Shown piece after piece: positions 8,779 to 18,800 of a stretch of 64,000 bases of DNA. The position numbers and the translations under genes were made by a program. Below the pieces are notes generated by a model. It searched no databases. It was given only the letters and a program-made list of their open reading frames with translations, and was not told the origin of the DNA. The number at the start of each line of letters is the position of its first letter. Within the stretch, counting starts at the first letter, position 1. The stretch is from JAXGPP01 sp040766885 (GTDB taxonomy: Bacteria > Planctomycetota > Planctomycetia > Pirellulales > Thermoguttaceae), in the NCBI GenBank assembly GCA_040766885.1, contig JAXGPP010000014.1:180967-244966 (forward strand), given 5' to 3'.

Positions 8779-10017
8779 TCACGGCGGGCTGACGTCGCCT
8801 TTGACGCGATAGAGGTGCACGGCATAGCCGCTGAACTCGTCCTCGAACCTGCCCTTTTCGAGGGGCAGCTTGCGGTCCTCCCCAATCACCTCGACCTCGC
8901 CGTCGAACTTGTCGCGCAGTTGGACCGTCGCTCGCACGGGTGCGTCTTCCATTCGCACTGCAAAGATGTAGGCATCATTGCCTTGCCGTTTGGCGACCGC
9001 CGCCACTGGGACGGTGTCCATTGCGGCGGCTAACTCGGGCGAGACGGCGGCCGGTTCGCAGACAATCGTCAGGCCCTGAGGCACGCTCGGGCTGCGGATG
9101 GCCGGTGCCAGGCGGTGGATCTCTTCGTTGATGCGTTTCACGGCTGCCGACATCTCGGCATCGGCCAGCAGGCCGGCCTCGATCGGGGTGGGCTCGAACT
9201 GGTGGCAGAAGTAAATCAGCCCCTGGGAGCCGTGGATGATTGACATCCATACCTCGGCTTTCACCTGCGCCGGCGTCGGCTTCACTTTGGCGTTCCCGAT
9301 GTGGGTGCATTCGATGCAGTTCCACACGCTGCGTCTGTCGCCGGCCCATCTCTTCAGCCGGTCAACGCCCCGAGCCACGTACCACAGCTTGCCCGCGACC
9401 GCCGGGCGGTCGTGGACCGCGGGGTAGATGTCGAACGAGGCGATGTCGCACCCCTCAACGTACTCCGGGTAGTCTTCGGGGTGATTCGTCCGCACGCCCC
9501 GGCCGTGCCATCCGTCCCAGGCCACTCCCTGGCCAAGATTGAGCAGCACCGGTCGGCTCGGATCACGGTCCTTGATCCGGCGATACTGCTCAACGATCCT
9601 CGCCGGGTCAATCGGCGGCCCGTATCCCCCACCACCGCGAATCGGCTGGGCATTGTCCGGTTCATCGCCATGCATCCAGGCAACGATCATTGGGTTGTCA
9701 AGCTGCGTCAGCGCATATTCGTTCTGCCCGCAGATGACGTGCATGCCGCGCTGCCGGAGTTCGGCAAGTTGCTCCTCGTTTGGACCTCGCCATAGCCCAA
9801 TGTAGAGGTTCACACCCAAATCCTTGTACCGTCCGGCGTTATCGGGGCGCTGGAGCCACACGGCGATCGGGAAGACGTCGGACCGGGTCAGGGGGGACGA
9901 CTGCATCTGGGGGGCAACGGCGACTGTCGAAGTGCCCTCCGCGGCCTGGCCGACAGCAGCAATCGCCAGGCATCCCCCTGCCAGCATTGCCGCCATTGTG
10001 AATCGCACGTTACGCAT
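8779..10017 (-). CDS. Secreted TIM-barrel glycoside-hydrolase-like protein
   Basis: A 412-residue exported protein. The start at 10017 gives a normal signal peptide (MRNVRFTMAAMLAGGCLAIA, cleavage after GQA), and a GGAG-type ribosome site lies just upstream. The mature part reads like a (beta/alpha)8 barrel: FPIAVWLQRPDNAGRYKDLG, NLYIGLW, MHVICGQNEYA, IVAWMHGDEPD (with an acid pair at a strand end), SRPVLLNLGQG and a late ECTHIG segment. A C-terminal beta-sandwich probably begins near residue 340 (TIVCEPAAV... VRATVQLRDKFDGEVEVIGE). I cannot name a glycoside hydrolase family. It could also be a non-catalytic barrel. Confidence 0.6.
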   Translation of the reverse strand: MRNVRFTMAAMLAGGCLAIAAVGQAAEGTSTVAVAPQMQSSPLTRSDVFPIAVWLQRPDNAGRYKDLGVNLYIGLWRGPNEEQLAELRQRGMHVICGQNEYALTQLDNPMIVAWMHGDEPDNAQPIRGGGGYGPPIDPARIVEQYRRIKDRDPSRPVLLNLGQGVAWDGWHGRGVRTNHPEDYPEYVEGCDIASFDIYPAVHDRPAVAGKLWYVARGVDRLKRWAGDRRSVWNCIECTHIGNAKVKPTPAQVKAEVWMSIIHGSQGLIYFCHQFEPTPIEAGLLADAEMSAAVKRINEEIHRLAPAIRSPSVPQGLTIVCEPAAVSPELAAAMDTVPVAAVAKRQGNDAYIFAVRMEDAPVRATVQLRDKFDGEVEVIGEDRKLPLEKGRFEDEFSGYAVHLYRVKGDVSPP

Positions 10018-10390
10018 GTTATTTGCTCCAAGAACGTGAAACTTTGACGGTAATGACGGTGAAAGCGGTAGTGACGAAGGTTCAGAAGATTTGCGTGGTG
10101 CCGGCAATAACCGTTGTGCCGGGCGATGCGGATACTCTGCGAATGACGGCGGAGGCAGCCGATCAAACCACTAGCGATGCTCCTGCCGCCCCAGCGTTCG
10201 GGAATGCGGGCAAGGGGACAACCGCGTTCACTCGACCCAATAACCTCCGCTCCTACCGTCACGCCCATGCCCAAACGCGTCGACATCAACGAAGTGACGC
10301 TGGCGGTGCTCCTGACGCTCGCGGCGTTCGCATCGGCGATCCTCTTATAAGGGGAATCGCGTATCGTGGTACAGAGTGTGTCAGCGGCCG
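10018..10390. other. Intergenic region, no strong gene
   Basis: Between the secreted barrel protein and the DUF4177-like protein, both transcribed leftward. The first tens of bases must hold the promoter of the barrel protein. Apart from one very short open reading frame at 10267-10350, listed separately, I see no gene, repeat or convincing terminator. Confidence 0.4.
10267..10350 (+). CDS. Possible 27-residue single-pass membrane peptide
   Basis: A very short ATG-started frame whose product begins MPKRVDINEVTLAVL and ends in a continuous hydrophobic stretch of alternating Leu and Ala residues. The basic N-terminus followed by one hydrophobic helix is what a small membrane protein looks like. 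Against it, no purine-rich ribosome site lies within 15 bases of the ATG, and a frame this short can arise by chance in GC-rich DNA. Confidence 0.2.
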   Translation: MPKRVDINEVTLAVLLTLAAFASAILL

Positions 10391-10723
10391 TCAGGCCTCT
10401 TCCTCTTCTTTGATCTTGAACTCATCGCCTTCCAAGTTGAATCCGGCCGCTGCGGGGATGGAACTCGCGGCGGGCTGGCCCGTCGGCACAGCGGTCTCTC
10501 CGGGCGAAGCAGCGTGTTTCGGCATGTTAGGAACATACGGCCGGGTCATGAAGGCCACCCACGCGATCTCCCCCTTACGATCCTTGATCTGGTTGGCATA
10601 CACCAGTTGCCAACCGACCTGGCCAAGCTCATTCATTTCCCTGGCAAGGAACTCCTCAGTCTTCTTGGTGACGGAGAGGTACTCCCACTTCTGCACCGCA
10701 TGAACCGTGGCAGTCTTGGTCAT
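10391..10723 (-). CDS. Small DUF4177-like protein
   Basis: A 110-residue protein. The ATG at 10723 is chosen because GAGGAGGG lies a few bases upstream. The N-terminal half (VQKWEYLSVTKKTEEFLAR, EMNELGQVGWQLVYAN) matches the pattern of DUF4177 proteins, small alpha/beta proteins that begin with a WEY strand and have a conserved LNELGxxGWELV helix. The second half is a proline/alanine linker ending in a very acidic tail (KIKEEEEA). Function unknown. It stands alone between two longer leftward units. Confidence 0.65.
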   Translation of the reverse strand: MTKTATVHAVQKWEYLSVTKKTEEFLAREMNELGQVGWQLVYANQIKDRKGEIAWVAFMTRPYVPNMPKHAASPGETAVPTGQPAASSIPAAAGFNLEGDEFKIKEEEEA

Positions 10724-10861
10724 GACAACCCTCCTCGGATGAATTGGTTCCGTGGTTGATTGTGCAACACCTCCCAACTTCTCCGACCGCAAAACCGCTC
10801 CGCATTACCTTCGCCCTTGTTGCACCAATCAAGCCAAAGGTCAGTAGCCCTCAGGGATAGT

Positions 10862-11764
10862 CTACCAGCCGGAATCCCCGCCGCCAGAGCCGGCGCGTCT
10901 GCCGAGGGAATCCAGGTATTCGGCCAGCGACTCCTCCCATGGCGGCATGGCAGGGCATCCGGCCAGCGCATGGTACCTGCCGGTATCGAGCACGCTGTAA
11001 GCGGGCCGGGGCGCGGCGAGCCCGTGTTCAGCCGTCGTGATGGGGTCGACGCGAATACTCAGGCCCGCCTGGCGAAAGATCTCGCGGGCAAAACCCAACC
11101 ACGTGGTCTGGCCGCGACAAACCACGTGGTAGACGCCGCCCGCATCCGACTCCAGCAGAAAAGCAATCGCCCGGGCAACATGCACCACGCCGGTTGGCGT
11201 GCAGTGCTGGTCGTCCACCACGCGGAGTACATTTCGAGTCTCAGCCAGTCGCAGCATTGTGTCGACGAAGTTGCTGGCCGCCCGCGGCGCGCGCCGTCCA
11301 TAGAGACCGCAGGTACGGATGATGACGTGCCGTGGGCAGGCCATAGCACGGAGTTCGCCTTCACGCTTGCTCGACGCATAGATGCCCTGCGGGTGCGGCT
11401 CGTCGCTCTCGCGGTACGGTGCGCGCACCGGCCGGTCGCCACCGAAGACATAATCGGTACTCACCTGCACAAGGGTCGCATCCGCCGCGCTGCAGGCCTC
11501 CGCCAGATGGGCCACACCAACAGCATTCACTGCGAAGCAGGCGTCAGGTTCGGCTTCGGCCTGATCCACCCGTGTATAGGCCGCAGTATTAATGACCGCC
11601 GCGGGCCGGATGGCCGCCATGGCCGCGGCGACTCTTTGAGGGTCGGCGATGTCGAAATCGGGGAAGTCGAGTCCGACCGCTCGATCGCCGAGTTGGCGAC
11701 AAAGCTCGCTGCCAAGTTGGCCCTGGGAGCCAATCACGAGAATCCTGGTGTGGCGGCCGCCCAT
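10862..11764 (-). CDS. rfbD: dTDP-4-dehydrorhamnose reductase
   Basis: A 300-residue extended short-chain dehydrogenase that reduces dTDP-4-dehydro-L-rhamnose to dTDP-L-rhamnose with NAD(P)H, the last step of the pathway. ILVIGSQGQLGSEL is the Rossmann glycine motif at residues 8-21. INTAAYTRVDQAE is the hallmark of RmlD. VSTDYVFGGDRPVRAPYRE contains the Ser/Thr-Asp-Tyr block, and IYASSKREGE carries an unusual YASSKREGE version of the YGxxKxxGE catalytic Tyr-Lys motif with Tyr and Lys both retained. The gene ends the rfbB-A-C-D order and starts 18 bases after rfbC. Confidence 0.93.
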   Translation of the reverse strand: MGGRHTRILVIGSQGQLGSELCRQLGDRAVGLDFPDFDIADPQRVAAAMAAIRPAAVINTAAYTRVDQAEAEPDACFAVNAVGVAHLAEACSAADATLVQVSTDYVFGGDRPVRAPYRESDEPHPQGIYASSKREGELRAMACPRHVIIRTCGLYGRRAPRAASNFVDTMLRLAETRNVLRVVDDQHCTPTGVVHVARAIAFLLESDAGGVYHVVCRGQTTWLGFAREIFRQAGLSIRVDPITTAEHGLAAPRPAYSVLDTGRYHALAGCPAMPPWEESLAEYLDSLGRRAGSGGGDSGW

Positions 11765-11782
11765 GGGTATTTGCGTTGACCT

Positions 11783-12280
11783 TCAGTCGAGGATATAGGG
11801 GCTGTTAGGGAGTTCTTCGAGGCGGATTTCGTCAACCGGTTCCTGGCGGCCCGGTCCCGCATAGAGCTGGTTGGGCGCATTGAACACCAGGCCCGGCACC
11901 GCACTCACATTGCGATAGGCGTGCACGACGCCGGGAGGAACGATGAGAATGCAGGGGTTTGACTGACCCGCCTCGATGGTGGCGCGGCAGGCATACGAGG
12001 GCGATTCGGGCCGTGAATCCCAGGCGTAGAAGCGGAACTCGCCGGGTCCGAGAAAGGCGAAATAGTCGGACTGCCGGGTGTGGGCATGCGGGCCGCGGGC
12101 CGCGCCGGGAATCGTTTCGCTGGCGTAGGCCATCATCGGCCAATGTTCGGAATCGAGCTCGTCGTGGCGAAACAACTCTACGAGCCATCCGCGATGGTCG
12201 TTGAACCGAGCGATGGGACGGACGACCAGGCCTTCGATCGAAGCGCTGCGGAAATCGATGGATTGGTGAGGCTGTTGCAT
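11783..12280 (-). CDS. rfbC: dTDP-4-dehydrorhamnose 3,5-epimerase family cupin
   Basis: A 165-residue cupin-fold epimerase, somewhat short against the roughly 180 usual for RmlC. It would epimerise C3 and C5 of dTDP-4-dehydro-6-deoxyglucose. The catalytic His region is ARGPHAHTRQSDYF rather than the canonical LRGLHYQ, and the IVPPGVVHAYRNVS strand matches the IPPGVAHGF motif. The LVFNAPNQLYAGPG end is likewise divergent. Its location between rfbA and rfbD supports the assignment. The start at 12280 lies four bases after the rfbA stop, so the two are probably translated together. A ketoisomerase of the same fold is the main alternative. Confidence 0.8.
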   Translation of the reverse strand: MQQPHQSIDFRSASIEGLVVRPIARFNDHRGWLVELFRHDELDSEHWPMMAYASETIPGAARGPHAHTRQSDYFAFLGPGEFRFYAWDSRPESPSYACRATIEAGQSNPCILIVPPGVVHAYRNVSAVPGLVFNAPNQLYAGPGRQEPVDEIRLEELPNSPYILD

Positions 12281-12284
12281 CGTC

Positions 12285-13184
12285 CTACGGTGGCGATCCG
12301 GGACTGTCCAGAAGGGCGAGCAGATACCCACCATAGCTGCTCTTGCACGACTTGGCCAGAACTTCGAGCTGATTGCGGTCGATGAACCCTTTGCGGTAAG
12401 CGACCTCTTCAATGCAGGCGATCTTCAGGCCCTGCCGATGCTCGATTGTCTCGACAAAATTCGCGGCCTGCAAGAGTGATTCATGCGTGCCGGTATCGAG
12501 CCATGCGAAGCCGCGGCCAAGTACCTCCACCCGGAGGCATCCGCGGCGCAGGTAGGCGCGATTGACATCGCTGATTTCGATTTCGCCGCGAGCTGAAGGT
12601 CGGAGAGACGCGGCGATATCCACAGCCTCACGATCGTAGAAGTAAAGCCCGGTCACCGCATAGTTCGACTTCGGCTCGCTCGGTTTCTCCTCGATCGAGA
12701 CAGGCTGGCCCTCGCGATCGAGCTCGACCACGCCATAGCGCCGGGGATCTTTGACGAAGTAGCCGAAGACGGTGGCCCCGGCAACACGACTTGCCACCCG
12801 CTGCAGCAGGGCCTGGAATCCCTGGCCATAGAAGATATTGTCGCCTAGCACGAGCGCCACGGGCTCGCCGCCAATGAACTCGCGGCCGATCACCAGCGCC
12901 TGGGCGATGCCTTCCGGCCGCGGCTGTGCGGCATAGCGGATCGACAGGCCAATCTGGCTGCCGTCGCCGAGCAATCGCTGGAACAGGACGAGATCTTCGG
13001 CAGTGGAGATCACCAACACGTCGCGGATGCCGGCCAGCATCAGCGTCGCGAGGGGATAGTAGACCATCGGCTTGTCGTACACGGGCAGAAGCTGCTTGCT
13101 CACGGCCCGCGTTGCCGGATGGAGCCGCGTGCCCGATCCGCCTGCCAGAATGATGCCTCGTCTGCATGTCGGCGGCTGGTTCAT
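12285..13184 (-). CDS. rfbA: Glucose-1-phosphate thymidylyltransferase
   Basis: A 299-residue nucleotidyltransferase that makes dTDP-glucose from dTTP and glucose-1-phosphate, the first step towards dTDP-L-rhamnose. GIILAGGSGTRLHPAT is the nucleotide-binding signature loop, followed by VSKQLLPVYDKPMVYYPL, VALVLGDNIFYGQGF with the metal-binding Asp, and VSIEEKPSEPKSNYAVTGLYFYD with the sugar-binding Glu-Lys. Length equals the RmlA norm. It begins 31 bases after rfbB and is followed directly by rfbC. Confidence 0.95.
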   Translation of the reverse strand: MNQPPTCRRGIILAGGSGTRLHPATRAVSKQLLPVYDKPMVYYPLATLMLAGIRDVLVISTAEDLVLFQRLLGDGSQIGLSIRYAAQPRPEGIAQALVIGREFIGGEPVALVLGDNIFYGQGFQALLQRVASRVAGATVFGYFVKDPRRYGVVELDREGQPVSIEEKPSEPKSNYAVTGLYFYDREAVDIAASLRPSARGEIEISDVNRAYLRRGCLRVEVLGRGFAWLDTGTHESLLQAANFVETIEHRQGLKIACIEEVAYRKGFIDRNQLEVLAKSCKSSYGGYLLALLDSPGSPP

Positions 13185-13215
13185 GGCACGTTCCGCGCAC
13201 TACGATGCGGCCAGG

Positions 13216-14286
13216 TCAATCTTGACGTGGCTGGCCAAGTCCCAGGCGTTCGCGGCGATACTTGCCCGATGTGACCCGTTCGACCCAGCCGCGATTATCG
13301 AGATACCACTGCACGGTCCGCAACAACCCGGACTCGAAACTCTCGGCGGGCCGCCAGCCGAGTTCGCGCTGGATCTTGGAGGTGTCGACCGCGTAGCGGC
13401 GGTCGTGGCCGGGGCGGTCGGCGACAAACGTGACAAGCGACTCGCACGGCGCATGGGGCAAACCGGGTCGAAGCCTGTCGATCGTCCGGCAGATCGCTCG
13501 CACGATCGCGAGGTTGGTCTGTTCCGAGTGGCCGCCGATGTTGTAGGTTTCGCCGGGTGTTCCGCGGGTCAGGACCAGACGGATCGCCTGGCAATGATCC
13601 TCGACAAACAGCCAGTCGCGGATCTGTTGCCCGTCGCCATAGACCGGCAGCGGTTTGCCTTCTAGCGCGTTGAGGGTCACCAGCGGGACGAGTTTCTCCG
13701 GGAATTGGTAGGGCCCGTAGTTATTTGAACAATTGGTGACCAGCGTCGGCAAGCCGTAGGTGTGGTGGTAGGCGCGGACAAAATGGTCGCTGGCGGCCTT
13801 GGACGCCGAATAGGGGGAGTTGGGTGCATACGGACTCGACTCGCTGAACTGCCCTTCCGGTCCCAATGAACCGTAGACCTCGTCGGTCGAGACATGCAGG
13901 AAGCGAAACGTTTCGCGGTCGGTCGGTGTCAGGCTGCACCAGTAGCGGCGGCTCGCCTCCAGCAGGCGGAATGTGCCGACGACGTTTGTCTCGACAAAGG
14001 CTGCGGGGCCATCGATCGAGCGATCAACGTGTGACTCGGCAGCGAAGTTAATCACTGCCCGGGGGCGAAACTGTTCCAGCAACCGGCTGACGAGCAGACC
14101 ATCGCCGATGTCGCCGTGGACGAAGCTGTAGCGAGGATCGCCGACGAGGTCGGCCAGCGAATCCAGATTGCCAGCGTAGGTGAGATTGTCGAGATTGACC
14201 AGGGGATCGGTTTCGGTCGACAGCCACTGGTGCACAAAATTGCTGCCGATAAATCCGGCACCGCCGGTGACGAGTATGCCGTTCAT
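13216..14286 (-). CDS. rfbB: dTDP-glucose 4,6-dehydratase
   Basis: A 356-residue extended SDR enzyme that converts dTDP-glucose into dTDP-4-dehydro-6-deoxyglucose using tightly bound NAD+. ILVTGGAGFIGSNFVHQ is the Rossmann motif at the very N-terminus, which fixes the start at 14286; the in-frame extension upstream has no family match. NFAAESHVDRSI, HVSTDEVYGSLG and the YSASKAASDHFVRAY Tyr-x3-Lys pair are canonical, as is VTNCSNNYGPYQFPEKLVP. It is the first gene of the rhamnose operon, so the promoter should lie in the 190 bases between it and the divergent GYF_2 gene. Confidence 0.95.
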   Translation of the reverse strand: MNGILVTGGAGFIGSNFVHQWLSTETDPLVNLDNLTYAGNLDSLADLVGDPRYSFVHGDIGDGLLVSRLLEQFRPRAVINFAAESHVDRSIDGPAAFVETNVVGTFRLLEASRRYWCSLTPTDRETFRFLHVSTDEVYGSLGPEGQFSESSPYAPNSPYSASKAASDHFVRAYHHTYGLPTLVTNCSNNYGPYQFPEKLVPLVTLNALEGKPLPVYGDGQQIRDWLFVEDHCQAIRLVLTRGTPGETYNIGGHSEQTNLAIVRAICRTIDRLRPGLPHAPCESLVTFVADRPGHDRRYAVDTSKIQRELGWRPAESFESGLLRTVQWYLDNRGWVERVTSGKYRRERLGLGQPRQD

Positions 14287-14477
14287 ACCGCTAATGGTAG
14301 TCGAACGGGACGGCCGATCAAGCCCGGAAACTTGACCGGTCCAGTAACCATGACTAGACTGGCGGGAGTGGCTGCTGGCAATTCCCACGAGGGTTGGGGA
14401 ACGGGCACGAGTGCAACAAGTCCGGTTTCCCGGTCCATGACGTTGAACGCGTTGCACCATCCACCACGGGCCTGACA

Positions 14478-14834
14478 ATGGCAACCAACTGGTACTACCG
14501 TCGTGGCGGGCGCGATCACGGTCCGTTCACCCCGAAACAGTTCAAGTCATTGGCGGCGGCCGGTATTGTTCAACCGACCGACATGATCCGCAAAGACGGA
14601 ATGCCAGAGGGGAAATGGATCGTCGGCAACAAGGTCGACGGGCTGTTTCCCACGGAGCCGGTTCCGGCGCCGGACAGCATTCCGGAAGCGCTCGAGGCTC
14701 AGATTCCCACTCGGCCGTCCGATCCCGAAGCCGAAGAGTTGACGGTTCGTCGGAACTCAAAGACGCCTCTGGTGGTCGCCGTTGTCGTCATTCTGGTCGC
14801 GGTTGTGGCCGGCGCAGCCTGGCTGCTTCTGTGA
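14478..14834 (+). CDS. GYF_2-domain protein with C-terminal membrane anchor
   Basis: A 118-residue protein. Residues 4-50 (WYYRRGGRDHGPFTPKQFKSL, then WIVGNKVDGLF) form a GYF_2 domain, a small fold thought to bind peptides or proteins and often found in planctomycete membrane proteins. A charged, proline-rich linker follows, then a single strongly hydrophobic helix at the extreme C-terminus (LVVAVVVILVAVVAG), so the protein would be tail-anchored with the domain in the cytoplasm. It is divergent from the rhamnose operon and convergent with the response regulator gene. Function unknown. Confidence 0.75.
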   Translation: MATNWYYRRGGRDHGPFTPKQFKSLAAAGIVQPTDMIRKDGMPEGKWIVGNKVDGLFPTEPVPAPDSIPEALEAQIPTRPSDPEAEELTVRRNSKTPLVVAVVVILVAVVAGAAWLLL

Positions 14835-14865
14835 GACGGGCACCGGTGCCGAAAGGTCAGGGCGG

Positions 14866-15780
14866 CTAATCGCCGTTTTCGCCGGCCGGGGCGTTCGGGT
14901 CGCGGCGCTTCATGAGTGTGACGATGTTGCCCGATGGGTTGTAGCGGACGTCGTCCATGAAGGTCCGCATCAGGAGCACGCCGCGTCCGCTGACCTTCTC
15001 GAGGTTCGCCGGATCGGTCGGATCGGGCAGGCTTGTGGGATCGAAACCCTTTCCGTCGTCGCGAATGGTAAACGTCGCCTGGTCTCGGGAGATATCGGCG
15101 TCGACATGGATCCGACGCTCGCAATAGGGCAACGACTGCGTACGTTCCCGCACCAGCTTCCAATAGGCCACTTCGTTGGTTTCACGCAGTTCTGACCCGA
15201 TTTCGAGATTGCCGTGGTAAAGCGCATTGGCCAGCGCCTCTTCCAGGGCTACTCCCAAACGAGTGCGGTCCGATTCATCGCAGATCCGCAGGTGGATGCA
15301 CTCTTCCTGAATGTACGATACCAGGGGAGCGAACAGTGCCGGATCGTTGATCAACTCGAAGGTCGCGTGGCTGCTCGTCATGCAGCCCATCAGCCGCAAG
15401 TGGCTGCGTTGCCGGGACGAGACGGAAAGAATGTTGCGGACGGTGTCGAGCAGGCGCTGGGCGAGAATCGCCTTGGGGACATAGCTTGCCGCGCCCTGCT
15501 CCAGCGCCTGAACGGCCAGTTCCTCGCTTCCCTTGGAGGTCATGAGGATTACCGGCAGGTGGCGGAAGCGGTGCTTCACGGTGGCGACCAGCGTCAGCCC
15601 ATCCATTTCGGGCATGATCAGGTCCGTGACCACCAGGTCCGGTACCGACTGGATGATCTTCTCCAACGCGTCGGCGCCGTGAATGGCGTATTGCACCTCC
15701 AAATCGGCATCTTTTTGCAGCAGCCCCCCGACCAGACGACGATCCACCGAGGAATCATCGACGACAAGCACGGTGGCCAT
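14866..15780 (-). CDS. Response regulator fused to a HATPase (RsbW/SpoIIAB-like) domain
   Basis: A 304-residue cytoplasmic signalling protein. Residues 1-120 are a receiver domain: VLVVDDSS, phospho-acceptor Asp53 in VVTDLIMPEMDG, the MTSK strand and a YVPKA lysine loop. Residues ~140-295 are a serine-kinase-type ATPase of the anti-sigma family, with GVALEEALANALYHGNLE (N-box), FTIRDDGKGFD and SGRGVLLMRTFMDDV (G-boxes). Such fusions suggest that phosphorylation of the receiver switches an anti-sigma or anti-anti-sigma partner; no partner is visible nearby. It lies 51 bases downstream of the hybrid kinase and is co-directional, so the kinase is the probable phosphodonor. Confidence 0.88.
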   Translation of the reverse strand: MATVLVVDDSSVDRRLVGGLLQKDADLEVQYAIHGADALEKIIQSVPDLVVTDLIMPEMDGLTLVATVKHRFRHLPVILMTSKGSEELAVQALEQGAASYVPKAILAQRLLDTVRNILSVSSRQRSHLRLMGCMTSSHATFELINDPALFAPLVSYIQEECIHLRICDESDRTRLGVALEEALANALYHGNLEIGSELRETNEVAYWKLVRERTQSLPYCERRIHVDADISRDQATFTIRDDGKGFDPTSLPDPTDPANLEKVSGRGVLLMRTFMDDVRYNPSGNIVTLMKRRDPNAPAGENGD

Positions 15781-15831
15781 GCATTTCCCTCCGGCCGGGC
15801 CGAACAGGCGCGTTTTCCAGACCTCAATCGA

Positions 15832-18800
15832 TCACGACTGACCAACCTGCGACGATCCGCGACAGTAGGCCATGAGAATGGGAGTCAACCGCGCGACTTC
15901 CTTCTCCAGCCCTGCCAGGATGTCCTCTACCCCTTCCAGGTTACTCTCTTTTGCCGCCTGTTCAAGACGGTACGCTTCGTCGGCGGCAGGGATAATATGT
16001 AGATGGGATAAGGCGCCTTTGAGGGTATGCGCCGCTCGATGCACTCCCGCAGCGTCGCTTCGTGCGGCAGCCTCACGGGCAGCAGCGAGCAGGATGGGCG
16101 TTTCCTCAAGAAATGCCCTAACAACCCCCTCCAAAAGACGGGTGTCTCCCTGCACTGCCTCCAAGGCCTCAAGAAGCTCGGGGGGTGTACCGGGGTGGTC
16201 GCAACCGGAAGCCGAATCCCGCGGCGCGGCGGCGAAGATAGCCCCGATCGTCTCCCATAAAACCTTGGCCCGCAGTGGCTTGGCGATGTAGCTGTCCATA
16301 CCGGCTTCGAGGCACCGCAAGCGGTCCTCTTTCATGGCGTGGGCCGTCATCGCCACGATGGGCACGCGCCGGCCGCCAGGCTTTCTCTCCAGAGCGCGGA
16401 TCCGCCGCGTGGCTTCCAGTCCGTCCATCTGCGGCATCTGGATATCCATGATCACCAGGTCGTACCGATGCGACTGGATCCGCTCAACGGCCTCCTGGCC
16501 CGTACAGGCGACCGTCACCTTGTGGCCATGCCGTTCCAGAAGCCCGATAACGAGCTTCTGGTTCACGGCGCTGTCCTCGGCCAGAAGAACATCAAGCGGA
16601 CGCGACTCGATTGAAGCGAACATCGCCGGAGGCGGCTGGGCCTCGTCTTCCGCCCTGGTCACGCCCAGGGCCATGACAATCGCGTCGAGCAATTCCGACT
16701 GCTTCACCGGCTTGAGGATATATCCGGCAAGGCGAAGCTGATGGCAGCGGGAGATGTCGCCCGGCCGATCGCCGGAGGTGAGCATCATCACCATGGTTCC
16801 AGCCAAGGTAGGCTCTCGCAGTATCTGCTCCGCCAGTTCGAATCCGTCGATCTCCGGCATGATGGCGTCGGTAAGGACCAACCGGTAGGGCGTGCCCGCC
16901 TGCTGGGCCCGCAACAGCGCCTGTAAGGCTTCAGCGGCCGAACAGGCCACGGTCGCCGACATGTCCCAATTGGAAAGCATCTCCTGGAGAATCTGGCGAT
17001 TAGTGGCGTTGTCGTCGACTACGAGCACCCGGAGTCCGCGGAGCCGCGCGGGTTCGACGGGAGGCTCAGGCGGTTTCTCAAGCGCCGTGGTCCCTAACCG
17101 AATGGTGAAATGGAATGCACTTCCGCGCCCGAGATGGCTCTCGACCCAGATGCGCCCGCCCATTAGCTCCACGAGACGACTGCAGATGGCAAGGCCCAGG
17201 CCGGTGCCTCCGAAACGGCGCGTGGTAGTACTGTCGGCCTGCTCGAAAACGCCAAAGATCTTGTCAAGCTTGTCATCGGCGATGCCGATGCCCGTGTCGC
17301 GAACCGTGAACTGCAGGTCAACCGTGCCGTTGGCTTCGGCTCGCCGCCGCAGTTCCAGCACGACCTCCCCGGATTCGGTGAACTTGATGGCGTTGTCGAC
17401 AAGGTTCACCAGCACCTGCCGCAACCGGGTGGAGTCGCCGAGAACGGCGATGGGCACTTCGGGATGAATATGGCAGGCGAGTTCCAGCGACTTGCGATGC
17501 GCGCGGACCGCGAGCGACTTCATCGTGTCGCCCACGGTCTCATGCAGATCAAATACGCTCCGTTCAAGGTCGATCCGGCCGGCCTCGATCTTGGAGAAGT
17601 CGAGGATATCGTTGATGATCCCCATGAGCACCTCGCCGGACTGGTGCACCACGGTGAGGTACTCGCGCTGTTCGGGGGTCAGGTCGGTGTCGAGCACGAG
17701 TTCGGTCATGCCGAGAATCCCGTTCATCGGCGTACGGATCTCATGGCTCATGTTGGCCAGGAAAGCGCTCTTGGCACGGCTCGCCTCCTCGGCGGCTTCC
17801 TTGGCGCGGGCCATCGCTGCCTCGGCGCGGACGCGTTCGGTCACGTCCCAGAAAATGACCTGTACACCGACCGCACGCCCGGCGGCGTCGCGGACCGCGG
17901 ATTTCATGACTTGCACATCGCGGACCTCGCCGTAATGGGTGTTCTTCTCAATACATTCGAAGAGGACGCCCGTCTCGGCGACGCGCCGGTCGTCCTCGCG
18001 GTACTTGTTGGCGAGTTCCGGGGGGTAGAAGTCGAAGTCCGTCTTACCGAGGATGTCATCCAGTGCGATGCCCATCAGCGCGCAGTACGAGCGGTTGGCG
18101 AACTGGAATCGGCCATCGAGATCCTTGCGAAGGACCTGTACGGGAATGTTCTCGACGAGCGACGAATAGAGGGCCTCCGAGTCGCGCAGAACAGCCTCGG
18201 CGCGTTGCCGTTCGCCAATCTCGCGCCGCAGGCTCTCGTTGGCTTCGCGAAGCTGAGATGTCCGCTCGATGACCATCTCCTCCACCCGCGTCGTTCGTCC
18301 GGCCAGCACCTTGACGAAGGCGATCGCCAACGCGGTAACGAGGCCCCCGGCCATCAGGCAGACCCAGGGGAGTTGCGTCCGCCGCGCCTCGATATAGGCG
18401 ATCGTCGGCACGGCGTGGATGGCCCACGGGCGGCCGGGTGTGTCGATGACTACCGGGTCGCTGAGAGCCATGTTGGCCGGGTCGAGCGTTGAACCGCGAG
18501 TTGGCGGCTGCGGAACCGGCCGTCGCGGAGGCCCGTATAGATACAGGCCCGGGTCACCCTCGCGCTCGCCAACCTCGGTGATCCAAATCTCGGTGCCCGC
18601 AGTGCCCACCTGGTCCAGGGCATCCTGAACCATGGGCACGATCTGCACGGTGCCCACGAGGAAGCCCAACAGGTTTCGCCGGCGGTCCGCCTCGGTCGCC
18701 GGTACGCCCTGTTGGCGATAGACTGCCCCGACCACCAGGAAACCGACCTTCTGCTCAGGATCGTCGATCAACTCGATCGCACGGCTGATGGCTAATTCGC

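Noticed and set aside
17464..18492. 342-codon frame opposite the hybrid kinase
   Set aside because: Runs antisense through the HisKA and PAS coding region with no recognisable feature.
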